Part shown: one piece after another, positions 7,103-13,304 of the stretch | How the letters are laid out: each line of letters begins with the position of its first letter | Numbering within the stretch: the stretch's first letter is position 1 | Source: JBAZKK01 sp964456925 | Lineage (GTDB): Bacteria; Omnitrophota; Gorgyraeia; Gygaellales; Profunditerraquicolaceae | Reading direction: 5' to 3' | NCBI GenBank assembly: GCA_964456925.1 | Contig: CAYWCX010000003.1 | Span: forward strand, 1-43,273 | Length of the DNA stretch: 43,273 bases | Notes under the pieces: model-generated | Told to the model about the DNA's origin: nothing | What the model saw: only the letters and a program-made list of their open reading frames with translations | The model's database searches: none | Program-made: the position numbers and the translations under genes

Positions 7103-8896
7103 ATGCGCGATTACCTGAAGTTATTGCGGTTTGTGAAGCCCTACCTGCCTTTGTTCGGCCTGGCCGGCATCTGCATGGTTTTCTCCGCCTTATTCGACGG
7201 GGTATCCCTGGCAATGATTGTGCCCCTCGCAGATAAGGTGCTCACCAATAAAAGGATTATCATCCCCGCAAAACTGCCGCCCCTGTTAAATAATCTGGTC
7301 GAGACCTTAAATAACACCTCCCCGGCGGTGCTTTTGAACTATCTGGCGATAGGGATCCTGGTTTTATTCGTCCTCAAAGGCCTGCTCACATTTCTCCAGA
7401 GTTACTTTATGTCGGACATCGGGCAGCGGGTGGTGCGGGATATCAAATTGCGTCTCTACGATAAAATCCAGACCCTGTCTCTGGATTATTTTACCCATAA
7501 GCGCGCCGGAGAGCTTATCTCGCGTATTACCAACGACGTCAAACTTGTGGAAAACGCCGTTTCCTACGGTTCTACCGACCTCATCTATCAGGGGCTGCAG
7601 GTGGCGTTATTTACTTTTCTGATTTTTTTCATCCATCCCCGTCTGGCGCTCATCTCGCTGGTGCTGTTGCCGTTAATCAGCCTGCCCATCGTTAAGGTGG
7701 GTAAGGTGTTGAGGAAACTGTCGCACCGCAGCCAGGAGAAGATGGCCGACCTCAATTCGCTTCTCTACGAGACGATCCTGGGGGTGCGTATCGTGCGGGC
7801 TTTCAATATGGAAGATTATGAAATCAAGAAATTTAACACCGTCAACCAGGGGTATTACAAGGTCGCGATGAAGTCCGTTAAGCGCATGCTTTTGCTAAGC
7901 CCGGTCACGGAATTCCTCGGGGCGATTGCCGGAGTATTCGTCTTTTTTTGGGCGGGCCGGGACGTGATTGCCGGAAGGTTATCCTTCGGGATATTCGGGC
8001 TCTTTCTGGGTTCACTCTTGTCGCTGGTGCGGCCTTTTAAGAAGCTCAGTCAGGTCAACGCCCTTAACGAACAGGCAGCAGCTGCCAGTCAGCGTATTTA
8101 CGAAGTCCTGGATACGACTTCAAGCGTCCTGGAGAAACCGCAGGCGCGGGTATTAAGCGGCTTCAAGGAAAACATTATTTTTGATGGTGTGTGGTTTAGT
8201 TATGCCGAACAGGACATTTTGAAAGGGATAAACCTCGAGATTAGAAAAGGGGAAGTCCTGGCTATCGTCGGGCCCAGCGGCGCGGGTAAATCCACCCTGG
8301 TGGACCTCATCCCGCGTTTTTACGACCCTAAAAAAGGCAGTATTCTCATTGATGGGGTGGATATCCGGGATTTCAGTTTAAGTTCGCTGCGCCAACAGAT
8401 CGGCATCGTTACCCAGGAGACCATCCTTTTTAATGACACTATCCGGGCTAACATCGCCTACGGCAAGCCCGATACCCCGATAAAAGATATTGAGGCAGCC
8501 GCGATGCAGGCGCACGCCCATGATTTTATCCAGCACCTGCCGGCGGGTTACGACACCATGATTGGCGACCGCGGGATGAAGCTTTCCGGGGGTGAGCGCC
8601 AGAGGATTGCCATTGCGCGGGCGCTTTTGAAAAATCCGCCCATCCTGATACTGGATGAGGCTACCTCCCAGCTGGATACGGAATCCGAACGCATCGTGCA
8701 GGAGGCGATTGATAAATTGATTCGGGGCCGTACCGTTCTGGTAGTTGCCCACCGGCTTTCTACCATCTGCAACGCCCACAAGATTATCGTGCTGGATAAC
8801 GGCAGCCTCGTGGAGCAGGGTAACCATAAGGAATTGCTGGGGAAAAACGGCCTTTATAGCCGCCTTTATGAGGTTCAGGCTCTAAAAAGAGATTAA
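7103..8896 (+). CDS. msbA: Lipid A export ABC transporter (MsbA-type), fused permease-ATPase
   Basis: A 597-aa half-transporter that should dimerise in the inner membrane to flip core lipid A using ATP. Residues 1-310 are a six-helix ABC exporter domain (hydrophobic stretches near 15-40, 78-100, 160-200 and 270-305). Residues 355-597 are the ATPase: Walker A GPSGAGKST (390-398), Q-loop VTQET, signature LSGGERQ (494-500), Walker B ILILDEA and switch His in AHRLS (about 550). The open frame extends upstream to 6998, but those residues look non-coding; ATG 7103 begins a normal MsbA N-terminus. The location opposite lpxB supports lipid A rather than drug or peptide export. Confidence 0.92.
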   Translation: MRDYLKLLRFVKPYLPLFGLAGICMVFSALFDGVSLAMIVPLADKVLTNKRIIIPAKLPPLLNNLVETLNNTSPAVLLNYLAIGILVLFVLKGLLTFLQSYFMSDIGQRVVRDIKLRLYDKIQTLSLDYFTHKRAGELISRITNDVKLVENAVSYGSTDLIYQGLQVALFTFLIFFIHPRLALISLVLLPLISLPIVKVGKVLRKLSHRSQEKMADLNSLLYETILGVRIVRAFNMEDYEIKKFNTVNQGYYKVAMKSVKRMLLLSPVTEFLGAIAGVFVFFWAGRDVIAGRLSFGIFGLFLGSLLSLVRPFKKLSQVNALNEQAAAASQRIYEVLDTTSSVLEKPQARVLSGFKENIIFDGVWFSYAEQDILKGINLEIRKGEVLAIVGPSGAGKSTLVDLIPRFYDPKKGSILIDGVDIRDFSLSSLRQQIGIVTQETILFNDTIRANIAYGKPDTPIKDIEAAAMQAHAHDFIQHLPAGYDTMIGDRGMKLSGGERQRIAIARALLKNPPILILDEATSQLDTESERIVQEAIDKLIRGRTVLVVAHRLSTICNAHKIIVLDNGSLVEQGNHKELLGKNGLYSRLYEVQALKRD

Positions 8897-8976
8897 AACC
8901 GGCCAAACAGGTCTTTTCCTGCCTTAAATCTGCAATAAAATGAAGCAAAATAGCCCCATAAAGTTAAAATTATATA

Positions 8977-9004
8977 TTGCATTATAATAGATTTATGGTA
9001 TATT
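8977..9004 (+). promoter_or_regulatory. Predicted promoter of the rpsB operon
   Basis: TTGCAT (8977-8982), 16-nt spacer, TATATT (8999-9004) preceded by TGG. A second TATAAT lies at 8983-8988 without a good -35. The start would be near 9011, giving a leader of about 40 nt with a GGGGGAG ribosome site. The surrounding 8940-9010 stretch is strongly AT-rich. The gap 8897-9049 holds nothing else recognisable. Confidence 0.5.
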
Positions 9005-9049
9005 AGGTTTTTATCTCATTTAATTAAGAAAATGAAAGGGGGAGTTTAA

Positions 9050-9916
9050 TTGTCTCTAGAGCTAATCAAACAATTTTTGGAAGCAGGGGTGCATTTCGGC
9101 CACAGGACTTCGCGCTGGAACCCCAAGATGAAGAGGTTTATCTTCGGTAAAAGAAGCGGTATTTATATCATTGATTTAGAGAAGACCGCTGCCGCCTTGG
9201 AGAAAGCTAGGGAATTCTTGCGGGAGATTACCTCCAAGGGCGAACCGGTGTTGTTTGTGGGGACTAAAAAGCAGGCCCAGGATGTAGTTCTCCAGGAGGC
9301 AGGCCGTTGCGGGATGCATTACGTTACCGAGCGCTGGCCAGGGGGGCTGCTGACCAATTTTTCGACCATAAAGAAGAGGATTACGCGCTTGCAGGATATC
9401 GAAAGGATGCGGGAGGACGGCACTTTCGTGAAGTTAACCAAAAAAGAGGTGGCGCGCCTGGAAAAGGAGCTCTTCAAGTTAAAGAAAAATTTCGGCGGTA
9501 TCGTCCATATGGAAGAGATGCCGGGGGCGATATTTATCGTGGATACCAAGAAGGAATCTACGGCGGTAGATGAGGCCAGGCGCCTGGGTATCCCGATCGT
9601 AGGCCTTATCGATACCAACGGCAACCCGGATATTATCGATTATCCCATACCCGGCAATGACGATGCTACCAAATCCGTGCGGCTCATTACCAGTATCATT
9701 GCGGATACGGTTATCGAAGGCAGGAAGAAATTCCTTTCTTATTTGTCGGAGAGCGGGGTAGCGCTTAAGCCCAAGGAGGAGGAAGCGGCGGCAATCTTGC
9801 CGGATGAGGAAGTCAAGATTAAAGAGGTTGAGGAGATCGTGGAAGAAGCAGCGCCCGAAGACGAAGATTCCAAGCGCCCCAGGAAGAGGGCACACCCTAA
9901 ACGCACCACCGCATAA
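9050..9916 (+). CDS. rpsB: Ribosomal protein uS2
   Basis: Small-subunit protein S2, needed for mRNA binding by the 30S subunit. It begins at TTG 9050 after a strong AAAGGGGGAG site; no ATG lies in a suitable place. The typical N-terminus (LIKQFLEAGVHFGHRTSRWNPKM) and the signatures YVTERWPGGLLTNF and GNPDIIDYPIPGNDDA are present. At 288 aa it exceeds the E. coli protein (241). The extra is a low-complexity tail from about residue 235, first Glu-rich and then Lys/Arg-rich, of unknown purpose. It is first gene of the conserved rpsB-tsf-pyrH-frr operon. Confidence 0.97.
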   Translation: MSLELIKQFLEAGVHFGHRTSRWNPKMKRFIFGKRSGIYIIDLEKTAAALEKAREFLREITSKGEPVLFVGTKKQAQDVVLQEAGRCGMHYVTERWPGGLLTNFSTIKKRITRLQDIERMREDGTFVKLTKKEVARLEKELFKLKKNFGGIVHMEEMPGAIFIVDTKKESTAVDEARRLGIPIVGLIDTNGNPDIIDYPIPGNDDATKSVRLITSIIADTVIEGRKKFLSYLSESGVALKPKEEEAAAILPDEEVKIKEVEEIVEEAAPEDEDSKRPRKRAHPKRTTA

Positions 9917-9952
9917 TTCAAACCTAAAAGACAGGAAAGGTAAAGGTCGGCA

Positions 9953-10477
9953 ATGGCAATATCGCTGGAACTGATTAAGGAATTAAGAAGCATTACTGCG
10001 GCAAGTATCGCAAATTGCAAGAAGGCCCTGGAGGAGGCCGGCGGAGACATCCAGAAGGCGGTCGCGATTTTACGCAAGCGCGGCCTGGAGATAGTCGCCA
10101 ATAAACAGGGCAGGGCGACCGGGGAAGGCAGGATTGAGGCCTATGTCCACACCGGAAACAAGATCGGGGTTTTATTGGAGGTGAACTGTGAGACGGATTT
10201 TGTCTCCCGCAGCAGCGAATTCGCGCAGTTTACCAAGGACCTCGCGATGCAGATTGCCGCCTCCAGCCCCTCCTATATCAAGAGGGAGGACGTCCCCGCG
10301 GAAATTATCAAAAAAGAACACGATAAGGAATTATTCTATAAAAATAATTGCCTTCTGGAGCAGCCTTTTATTAAAGACACGAATATTACCGTCAAGGATT
10401 ACCTCGGCAGCATCATAGCGAAGTTTAATGAGAACATTACGGTGCGCCGGTTCCTGCGCTACAGGCTGGGAGAATGA
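9953..10477 (+). CDS. tsf: Translation elongation factor Ts, short form
   Basis: Guanine-nucleotide exchange factor for EF-Tu. At 174 aa it is far shorter than the E. coli factor (283). It keeps the N-terminal UBA-like domain (residues 3-42, LIKELRSITAASIANCKKALEEAGGD), the exchange motif CETDFVSRSSEF (about 78-89) and a single core subdomain ending in NITVRRFLRYRLGE. Such one-subdomain factors are known from Thermus and some other lineages, where EF-Ts dimerises. An AGGAAAGG site precedes ATG 9953, and the stop overlaps pyrH in ATGA. Confidence 0.95.
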   Translation: MAISLELIKELRSITAASIANCKKALEEAGGDIQKAVAILRKRGLEIVANKQGRATGEGRIEAYVHTGNKIGVLLEVNCETDFVSRSSEFAQFTKDLAMQIAASSPSYIKREDVPAEIIKKEHDKELFYKNNCLLEQPFIKDTNITVKDYLGSIIAKFNENITVRRFLRYRLGE

Positions 10478-11199
10478 AACCCAAAGCGGCTTATAAGAGG
10501 ATAGTTCTGAAACTCAGCGGCGAGGCCCTGCAGGGAAAGAAGTCCCACGGCATAGACCAGGCGGTATTGTCGGTTCTTTCCCGGCAGATTAAAGAAATCC
10601 GGTTTCTGGGCGTGGATGTGGCGATTGTTCTGGGCGCGGGTAATATTCTGCGCGGACAGGAAAATATCGATTCCCAGGGGTTAAATCTGGACCGCTCCGT
10701 AGCGGATTATATGGGAATGCTGGCGACGGTAATAAACGGTCTGGCACTGCAGGATGCCCTGGAAAAGAACGGTATGCCTACCCGCGTGATGACCGCCATT
10801 GAGATGGAAAGGATTGCCGAGCCCTATATCCGCAGGCGCGCCATCCGCCACCTGGAAAAAGGCAGGATCCTGATATTTGTGGCAGGCACGGGCAACCCTT
10901 ATTTTACCACCGATACCGCTGCGGCGCTGCGGGCGATGGAGATTAATGCCGGCGCAATACTGAAGGCCACCAAGGTCGACGGTATCTATTCCGCCGACCC
11001 CTTTAAAGTGAAAAACGCCCGGAAGTTTAGCCGGGTAAAATACATCGATGTCGTGAAAAAGGGTTTAAAGGTCATGGATGCCACGGCGGTTACCTTGTGC
11101 ATGGATAAAAAAATTCCCATCATCGTTTTTAATATCAATAGAGAAGGCAATATCAAACGCGTGGTATTGGGGGAAAAGGTCGGGACGATCGTAAATTAG
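10474..11199 (+). CDS. pyrH: UMP kinase
   Basis: Hexameric bacterial uridylate kinase making UDP from UMP and ATP, a step towards UTP, CTP and UDP-sugars. The 241-aa length equals that of E. coli PyrH. Family motifs are RIVLKLSGEAL, VLGAGNILRG, the MGMLATVINGLALQDAL helix, GTGNPYFTTDTAAALRA and TKVDGIYSADP. The start overlaps the tsf stop by 4 nt (ATGA), implying coupled translation. The usual allosteric GTP/UTP control is a family property and not visible here. Confidence 0.97.
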   Translation: MKPKAAYKRIVLKLSGEALQGKKSHGIDQAVLSVLSRQIKEIRFLGVDVAIVLGAGNILRGQENIDSQGLNLDRSVADYMGMLATVINGLALQDALEKNGMPTRVMTAIEMERIAEPYIRRRAIRHLEKGRILIFVAGTGNPYFTTDTAAALRAMEINAGAILKATKVDGIYSADPFKVKNARKFSRVKYIDVVKKGLKVMDATAVTLCMDKKIPIIVFNINREGNIKRVVLGEKVGTIVN

Positions 11200-11221
11200 A
11201 TTTTTTGGGGAGGGGACGCAG

Positions 11222-11782
11222 ATGACCGTTAAAGAAGTATTACATGGCAGCGAAGATAAGATGAAGAAGGCCGTGGAATCGGTGACGCGTGAATATTCCG
11301 AGGTCAGGACCGGCAGGGCCAGCCCCAGCCTCGTCGAGGGGTTGCACATCAATTATTACGGCACGATGACCCTGATAAAACAACTGGCCTCCATATCCGT
11401 TCCCGATACGCACCTCATCCTGATACAACCCTGGGATATAAGCGCTATCGCGGAGATCGAAAAAGCAATCATGAAGTCAAGCCTGGGGATTACTCCTTCT
11501 AATGACGGCAGGGTAATCCGGCTTTCAGTGCCGCCTCTGTCTCAGGAGAGGCGTCAGGAGCTGGTGAAGGTGGTGCATAAGATGGCGGAGGACGGCAGGA
11601 TTTCGCTGCGCACCATCAGAAGGGACACCAAGGAAACCCTGGAGAAATTAGAAAAAGACAAGGCCATCTCTGAGGACGATAAGTTCCGCAGCATCGACGA
11701 ATTGCAGAAATTAGTAGACCAGTACATCGCGAAGGTCGAAGAGCTTTTAAAAAATAAAGAAAAAGAGGTTCTGGAATTTTAG
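11222..11782 (+). CDS. frr: Ribosome recycling factor
   Basis: With EF-G, splits the post-termination 70S ribosome. The 186 aa match the family (185). Key stretches are the N-terminal helix with SVTREYSEVRTGRASPSLVEG, the YYGTMTLIKQLASISVPD beta-domain, and the C-terminal helices with RQELVKVVHKMAEDGRISLRTIRRD. A GGGGAGGGG site sits 8-9 nt before ATG 11222. Last protein gene of the translation operon; tRNA-Lys begins 10 nt after its stop and may be co-transcribed. Confidence 0.97.
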   Translation: MTVKEVLHGSEDKMKKAVESVTREYSEVRTGRASPSLVEGLHINYYGTMTLIKQLASISVPDTHLILIQPWDISAIAEIEKAIMKSSLGITPSNDGRVIRLSVPPLSQERRQELVKVVHKMAEDGRISLRTIRRDTKETLEKLEKDKAISEDDKFRSIDELQKLVDQYIAKVEELLKNKEKEVLEF

Positions 11783-11792
11783 TGTAATTTTC

Positions 11793-11865
11793 GGGCCACT
11801 AGCTCATCTGGTAGAGCACCACCCTTTTAAGGTGGGTGTGCCGCGTTCGAGTCGCGGGTGGCTCA
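11793..11865 (+). tRNA. tRNA-Lys (anticodon TTT)
   Basis: A complete cloverleaf can be drawn. Acceptor GGGCCAC (11793-11799) pairs with GTGGCTC (11858-11864) and the discriminator is A (11865). The D-stem is GCTC/GAGC. The anticodon stem CCACC/GGTGG carries loop CTTTTAA, with anticodon TTT at 11826-11828. The T-stem CCGCG/CGCGG has loop TTCGAGT. CCA is not encoded. The T-arm and 3' acceptor strand are duplicated 161 bp downstream. Confidence 0.95.
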
Positions 11866-11866
11866 C
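11842..11866 (+). repeat. Direct repeat copy 1 (inside tRNA-Lys), candidate att core
   Basis: These 25 bp, covering the T-arm and 3' acceptor strand of the intact tRNA-Lys plus one base, recur without mismatch at 12003-12027. Duplicated tRNA 3' ends are the usual scar of site-specific integration by tyrosine recombinases. Confidence 0.8.
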
Positions 11867-12002
11867 GAATTGTCTCCGCGAGGAGAACGCCAAGGGGGCT
11901 GCGGGGGAAAAATTCCCCCGCGCTTTCGGGGTGACAGCGACCCGCCGCAGGCGGGGAGCGCCAGAGGGGCGGGAAGCCCCTATGGCGAGCGCGGATGCGC
12001 GA
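11867..12002. mobile_element. 136-bp hairpin-rich insert at the 3' end of tRNA-Lys
   Basis: The segment lies between two identical 25-bp tRNA-Lys 3' ends and is very GC-rich and structured. TCTCC (11873-11877) pairs with GGAGA (11882-11886). GCGGGGGAA (11901-11909) pairs with TTCCCCCGC (11913-11921) around AAA. CCCGCC (11941-11946) pairs with GGCGGG (11950-11955). AGGGGC (11965-11970) pairs with GCCCCT (11976-11981), extended by CGCCA/TGGCG. It encodes no credible protein; open frames through it are read from tRNA sequence. It looks like a non-autonomous miniature element or the eroded remnant of a tRNA-integrating element. Confidence 0.55.
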
Positions 12003-12027
12003 CGCGTTCGAGTCGCGGGTGGCTCAC
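12003..12027 (+). repeat. Direct repeat copy 2 (orphan tRNA-Lys 3' end)
   Basis: Perfect 25-bp copy of 11842-11866. It has no matching 5' tRNA half: the bases before it (GCGGATGCGCGA) cannot complete a cloverleaf, so it is a relic. The T-rich stretch after it (12028-12035) may be the original sequence downstream of the tRNA. Confidence 0.8.
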
Positions 12028-12079
12028 TATTTTTCTCATGCACGTTCCCAAATCCGCAGGTTATTTTAAAGTAAATGAC

Positions 12080-12161
12080 GCGGACGTGGCGGAACTGGTA
12101 TACGCGTATGGCTTAGGACCATATGGGGTAACCCTTGGGGGTCCAAATCCCTCCGTCCGCA
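12080..12161 (+). tRNA. tRNA-Leu (anticodon TAG)
   Basis: Acceptor GCGGACG (12080-12086) pairs with CGTCCGC (12154-12160), discriminator A (12161). The anticodon stem TATGG/CCATA holds loop CTTAGGA with anticodon TAG. The class II variable arm GGG-TAA-CCC identifies a long-arm tRNA. The T-stem GGGGG/CCCTC has loop TCCAAAT, with C where nearly all tRNAs have T (position 55, normally pseudouridine). CCA is not encoded. D-loop GG is present. Confidence 0.92.
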
Positions 12162-12197
12162 ATTAAGTTAAAACTAAGACGGCTAGCGATTGTTACA

Positions 12198-12707
12198 ATG
12201 AAAGAGCAAATCTCAATAATGAATCATGCGCGGATACTAAAAAGGCGCCGCAGAGATTTATCTGTAAAAAATTCGGCTAGCGAATTATTTGAGAAATATA
12301 AAAACAATCCCTTATTTCTTTCCGGGGTCGTGCTTTACTGGGCTGAAGGGACCCGTCTTAACAAAAACTATAGGAGATATCAATTAGCTTTTACTAATTC
12401 TGATTCAAAGCTACTGAGTTTTTATTCTAAGTTTTTACAAAGATATTTTAGAGATATAGACAGTAAAGATTGGCGCATAGGATTATTTTTATATCCCGAC
12501 ATAGATAGTAGGCAAGCTATTTCGTATTGGTCGCATATTTTAAGGGTTCCGCGGGAGCAGTTTATTAAGCCTCAAATATTAACAGGCCAAAATATACAGA
12601 ATAAAAAGTTAAAATTTGGAACCTGTTGTCTATATATCAATAGCAAAGACGCCTGCCTGAGAATGCAGACGTGGATAGATGCTATCGGCAGTCAGACGCG
12701 GCGGTAA
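12198..12707 (+). CDS. AT-rich uncharacterised protein between tRNA genes, 169 aa
   Basis: No named family assigned. The frame is open from 12135, but that part reads through tRNA-Leu (GVQIPPSA is the usual tRNA translation artefact), so ATG 12198 is chosen. Residues begin with basic helices (ARILKRRRRDL), then FLSGVVLYWAEGTR, LAFTNSDSKLLSFYSKFLQRYF, RIGLFLYPDIDSRQAISYWSHIL and a Cys-bearing FGTCCLYINSKDA. The SGVVLYWAEG helix faintly recalls the LAGLIDADG homing-endonuclease core; this is weak inference. Base composition is far from the neighbours: about 28% GC over 12361-12480 against near 50% around it. The stop lies inside tRNA-Gly. Likely acquired horizontally. Confidence 0.7.
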   Translation: MKEQISIMNHARILKRRRRDLSVKNSASELFEKYKNNPLFLSGVVLYWAEGTRLNKNYRRYQLAFTNSDSKLLSFYSKFLQRYFRDIDSKDWRIGLFLYPDIDSRQAISYWSHILRVPREQFIKPQILTGQNIQNKKLKFGTCCLYINSKDACLRMQTWIDAIGSQTRR

Positions 12708-12772
12708 TTCAGCGGTAGAATGCCTGCTTGCCAAGCAGGATGTCACGGGTTCAAGTCCCGTCCGCCGCTCCA
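12698..12772 (+). tRNA. tRNA-Gly (anticodon GCC), CCA encoded
   Basis: Acceptor GCGGCGG (12698-12704) pairs with CCGCCGC (12762-12768), discriminator T, then encoded CCA (12770-12772). The anticodon stem CCTGC/GCAGG has loop TTGCCAA with anticodon GCC. The T-stem CGGGT-type arm carries the standard TTCAAGT loop. The first ten bases overlap the end of the preceding AT-rich ORF. Confidence 0.95.
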
Positions 12773-12832
12773 GTTTAAAAGGGAACACCGTAGAACAGCA
12801 AACAATCGGAAACAGAAAAGGAGACAACATCT

Positions 12833-13303
12833 ATGAAAATCACGGATTTTTTGTCAGCCAGGGCAATCGTCACTGATTTAAAGTCCAGCGATAAGGAAGG
12901 CGTCATGAGAGAATTAGTCGACGCGCTTATCGCAGCGGGCGAAGTGGAAAAAGATAAACGTCCCAAACTTATTGACGCCTTAATGAACAGGGAATCCCTG
13001 GGTTCTACTGCCATCGGCCAGGGCGTCGCCATACCGCACGCCAAATTCGAATACGTCAAAAGGCTGGTGGCGGCATTCGGGCTTTCCAAGAAAGGCGTGG
13101 ATTTCGATTCCCTGGACGGCGAAATGGTTTATATATTCTTTTTGCTGTTAGCCCCCCAGGATTCTGCCGGTCCGCATCTTAAGGCCCTGGCGCGCATCTC
13201 GCGGCTTTTAAAGGATAAATATTTCCGCGATAATCTTAAGGCTTGCGGCGATGCCGCTGCGGTTATTAAGATAATCAGCCAGGAGGATGAAAAGAAGATC
13301 TGA
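12833..13303 (+). CDS. ptsN: PTS EIIA-Ntr-type phosphoacceptor protein
   Basis: Cytoplasmic EIIA domain of the fructose/nitrogen class, 156 aa, which takes phosphate from HPr. The phospho-site is His69 in GVAIPHAK, and RESLGSTAIGQG just before it is the classic signature. The C-terminal FFLLLAPQDSAGPHLKALARISRLL is also conserved. No EIIB or EIIC is fused or nearby, so it more likely regulates (as PtsN does for K+ or nitrogen metabolism) than transports sugar. An AAAAGGAGA site sits 11-12 nt upstream of ATG 12833. First gene of a ptsN-yvcK-ptsH-ptsI cluster. Confidence 0.92.
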   Translation: MKITDFLSARAIVTDLKSSDKEGVMRELVDALIAAGEVEKDKRPKLIDALMNRESLGSTAIGQGVAIPHAKFEYVKRLVAAFGLSKKGVDFDSLDGEMVYIFFLLLAPQDSAGPHLKALARISRLLKDKYFRDNLKACGDAAAVIKIISQEDEKKI

Positions 13304-13304
13304 T

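Noticed and set aside
11832..12166. Open frames through the tRNA-Lys insert (80-102 aa)
   Set aside because: They start in tRNA sequence, run across hairpins and have Gly/Arg/Pro-rich composition caused by GC-rich palindromes; no ribosome site.
12135..12197. Upstream extension of the AT-rich ORF (MGVQIPPSA...)
   Set aside because: This part is translation of the tRNA-Leu T-arm and acceptor; GVQIPPSA is a well-known false N-terminus, so ATG 12198 was used.
13287..13304. ATG 13287 as YvcK start
   Set aside because: AGGAGG directly abuts it, leaving no spacing; ATG 13305 lies right after the ptsN stop with AAAGAAG at suitable distance.
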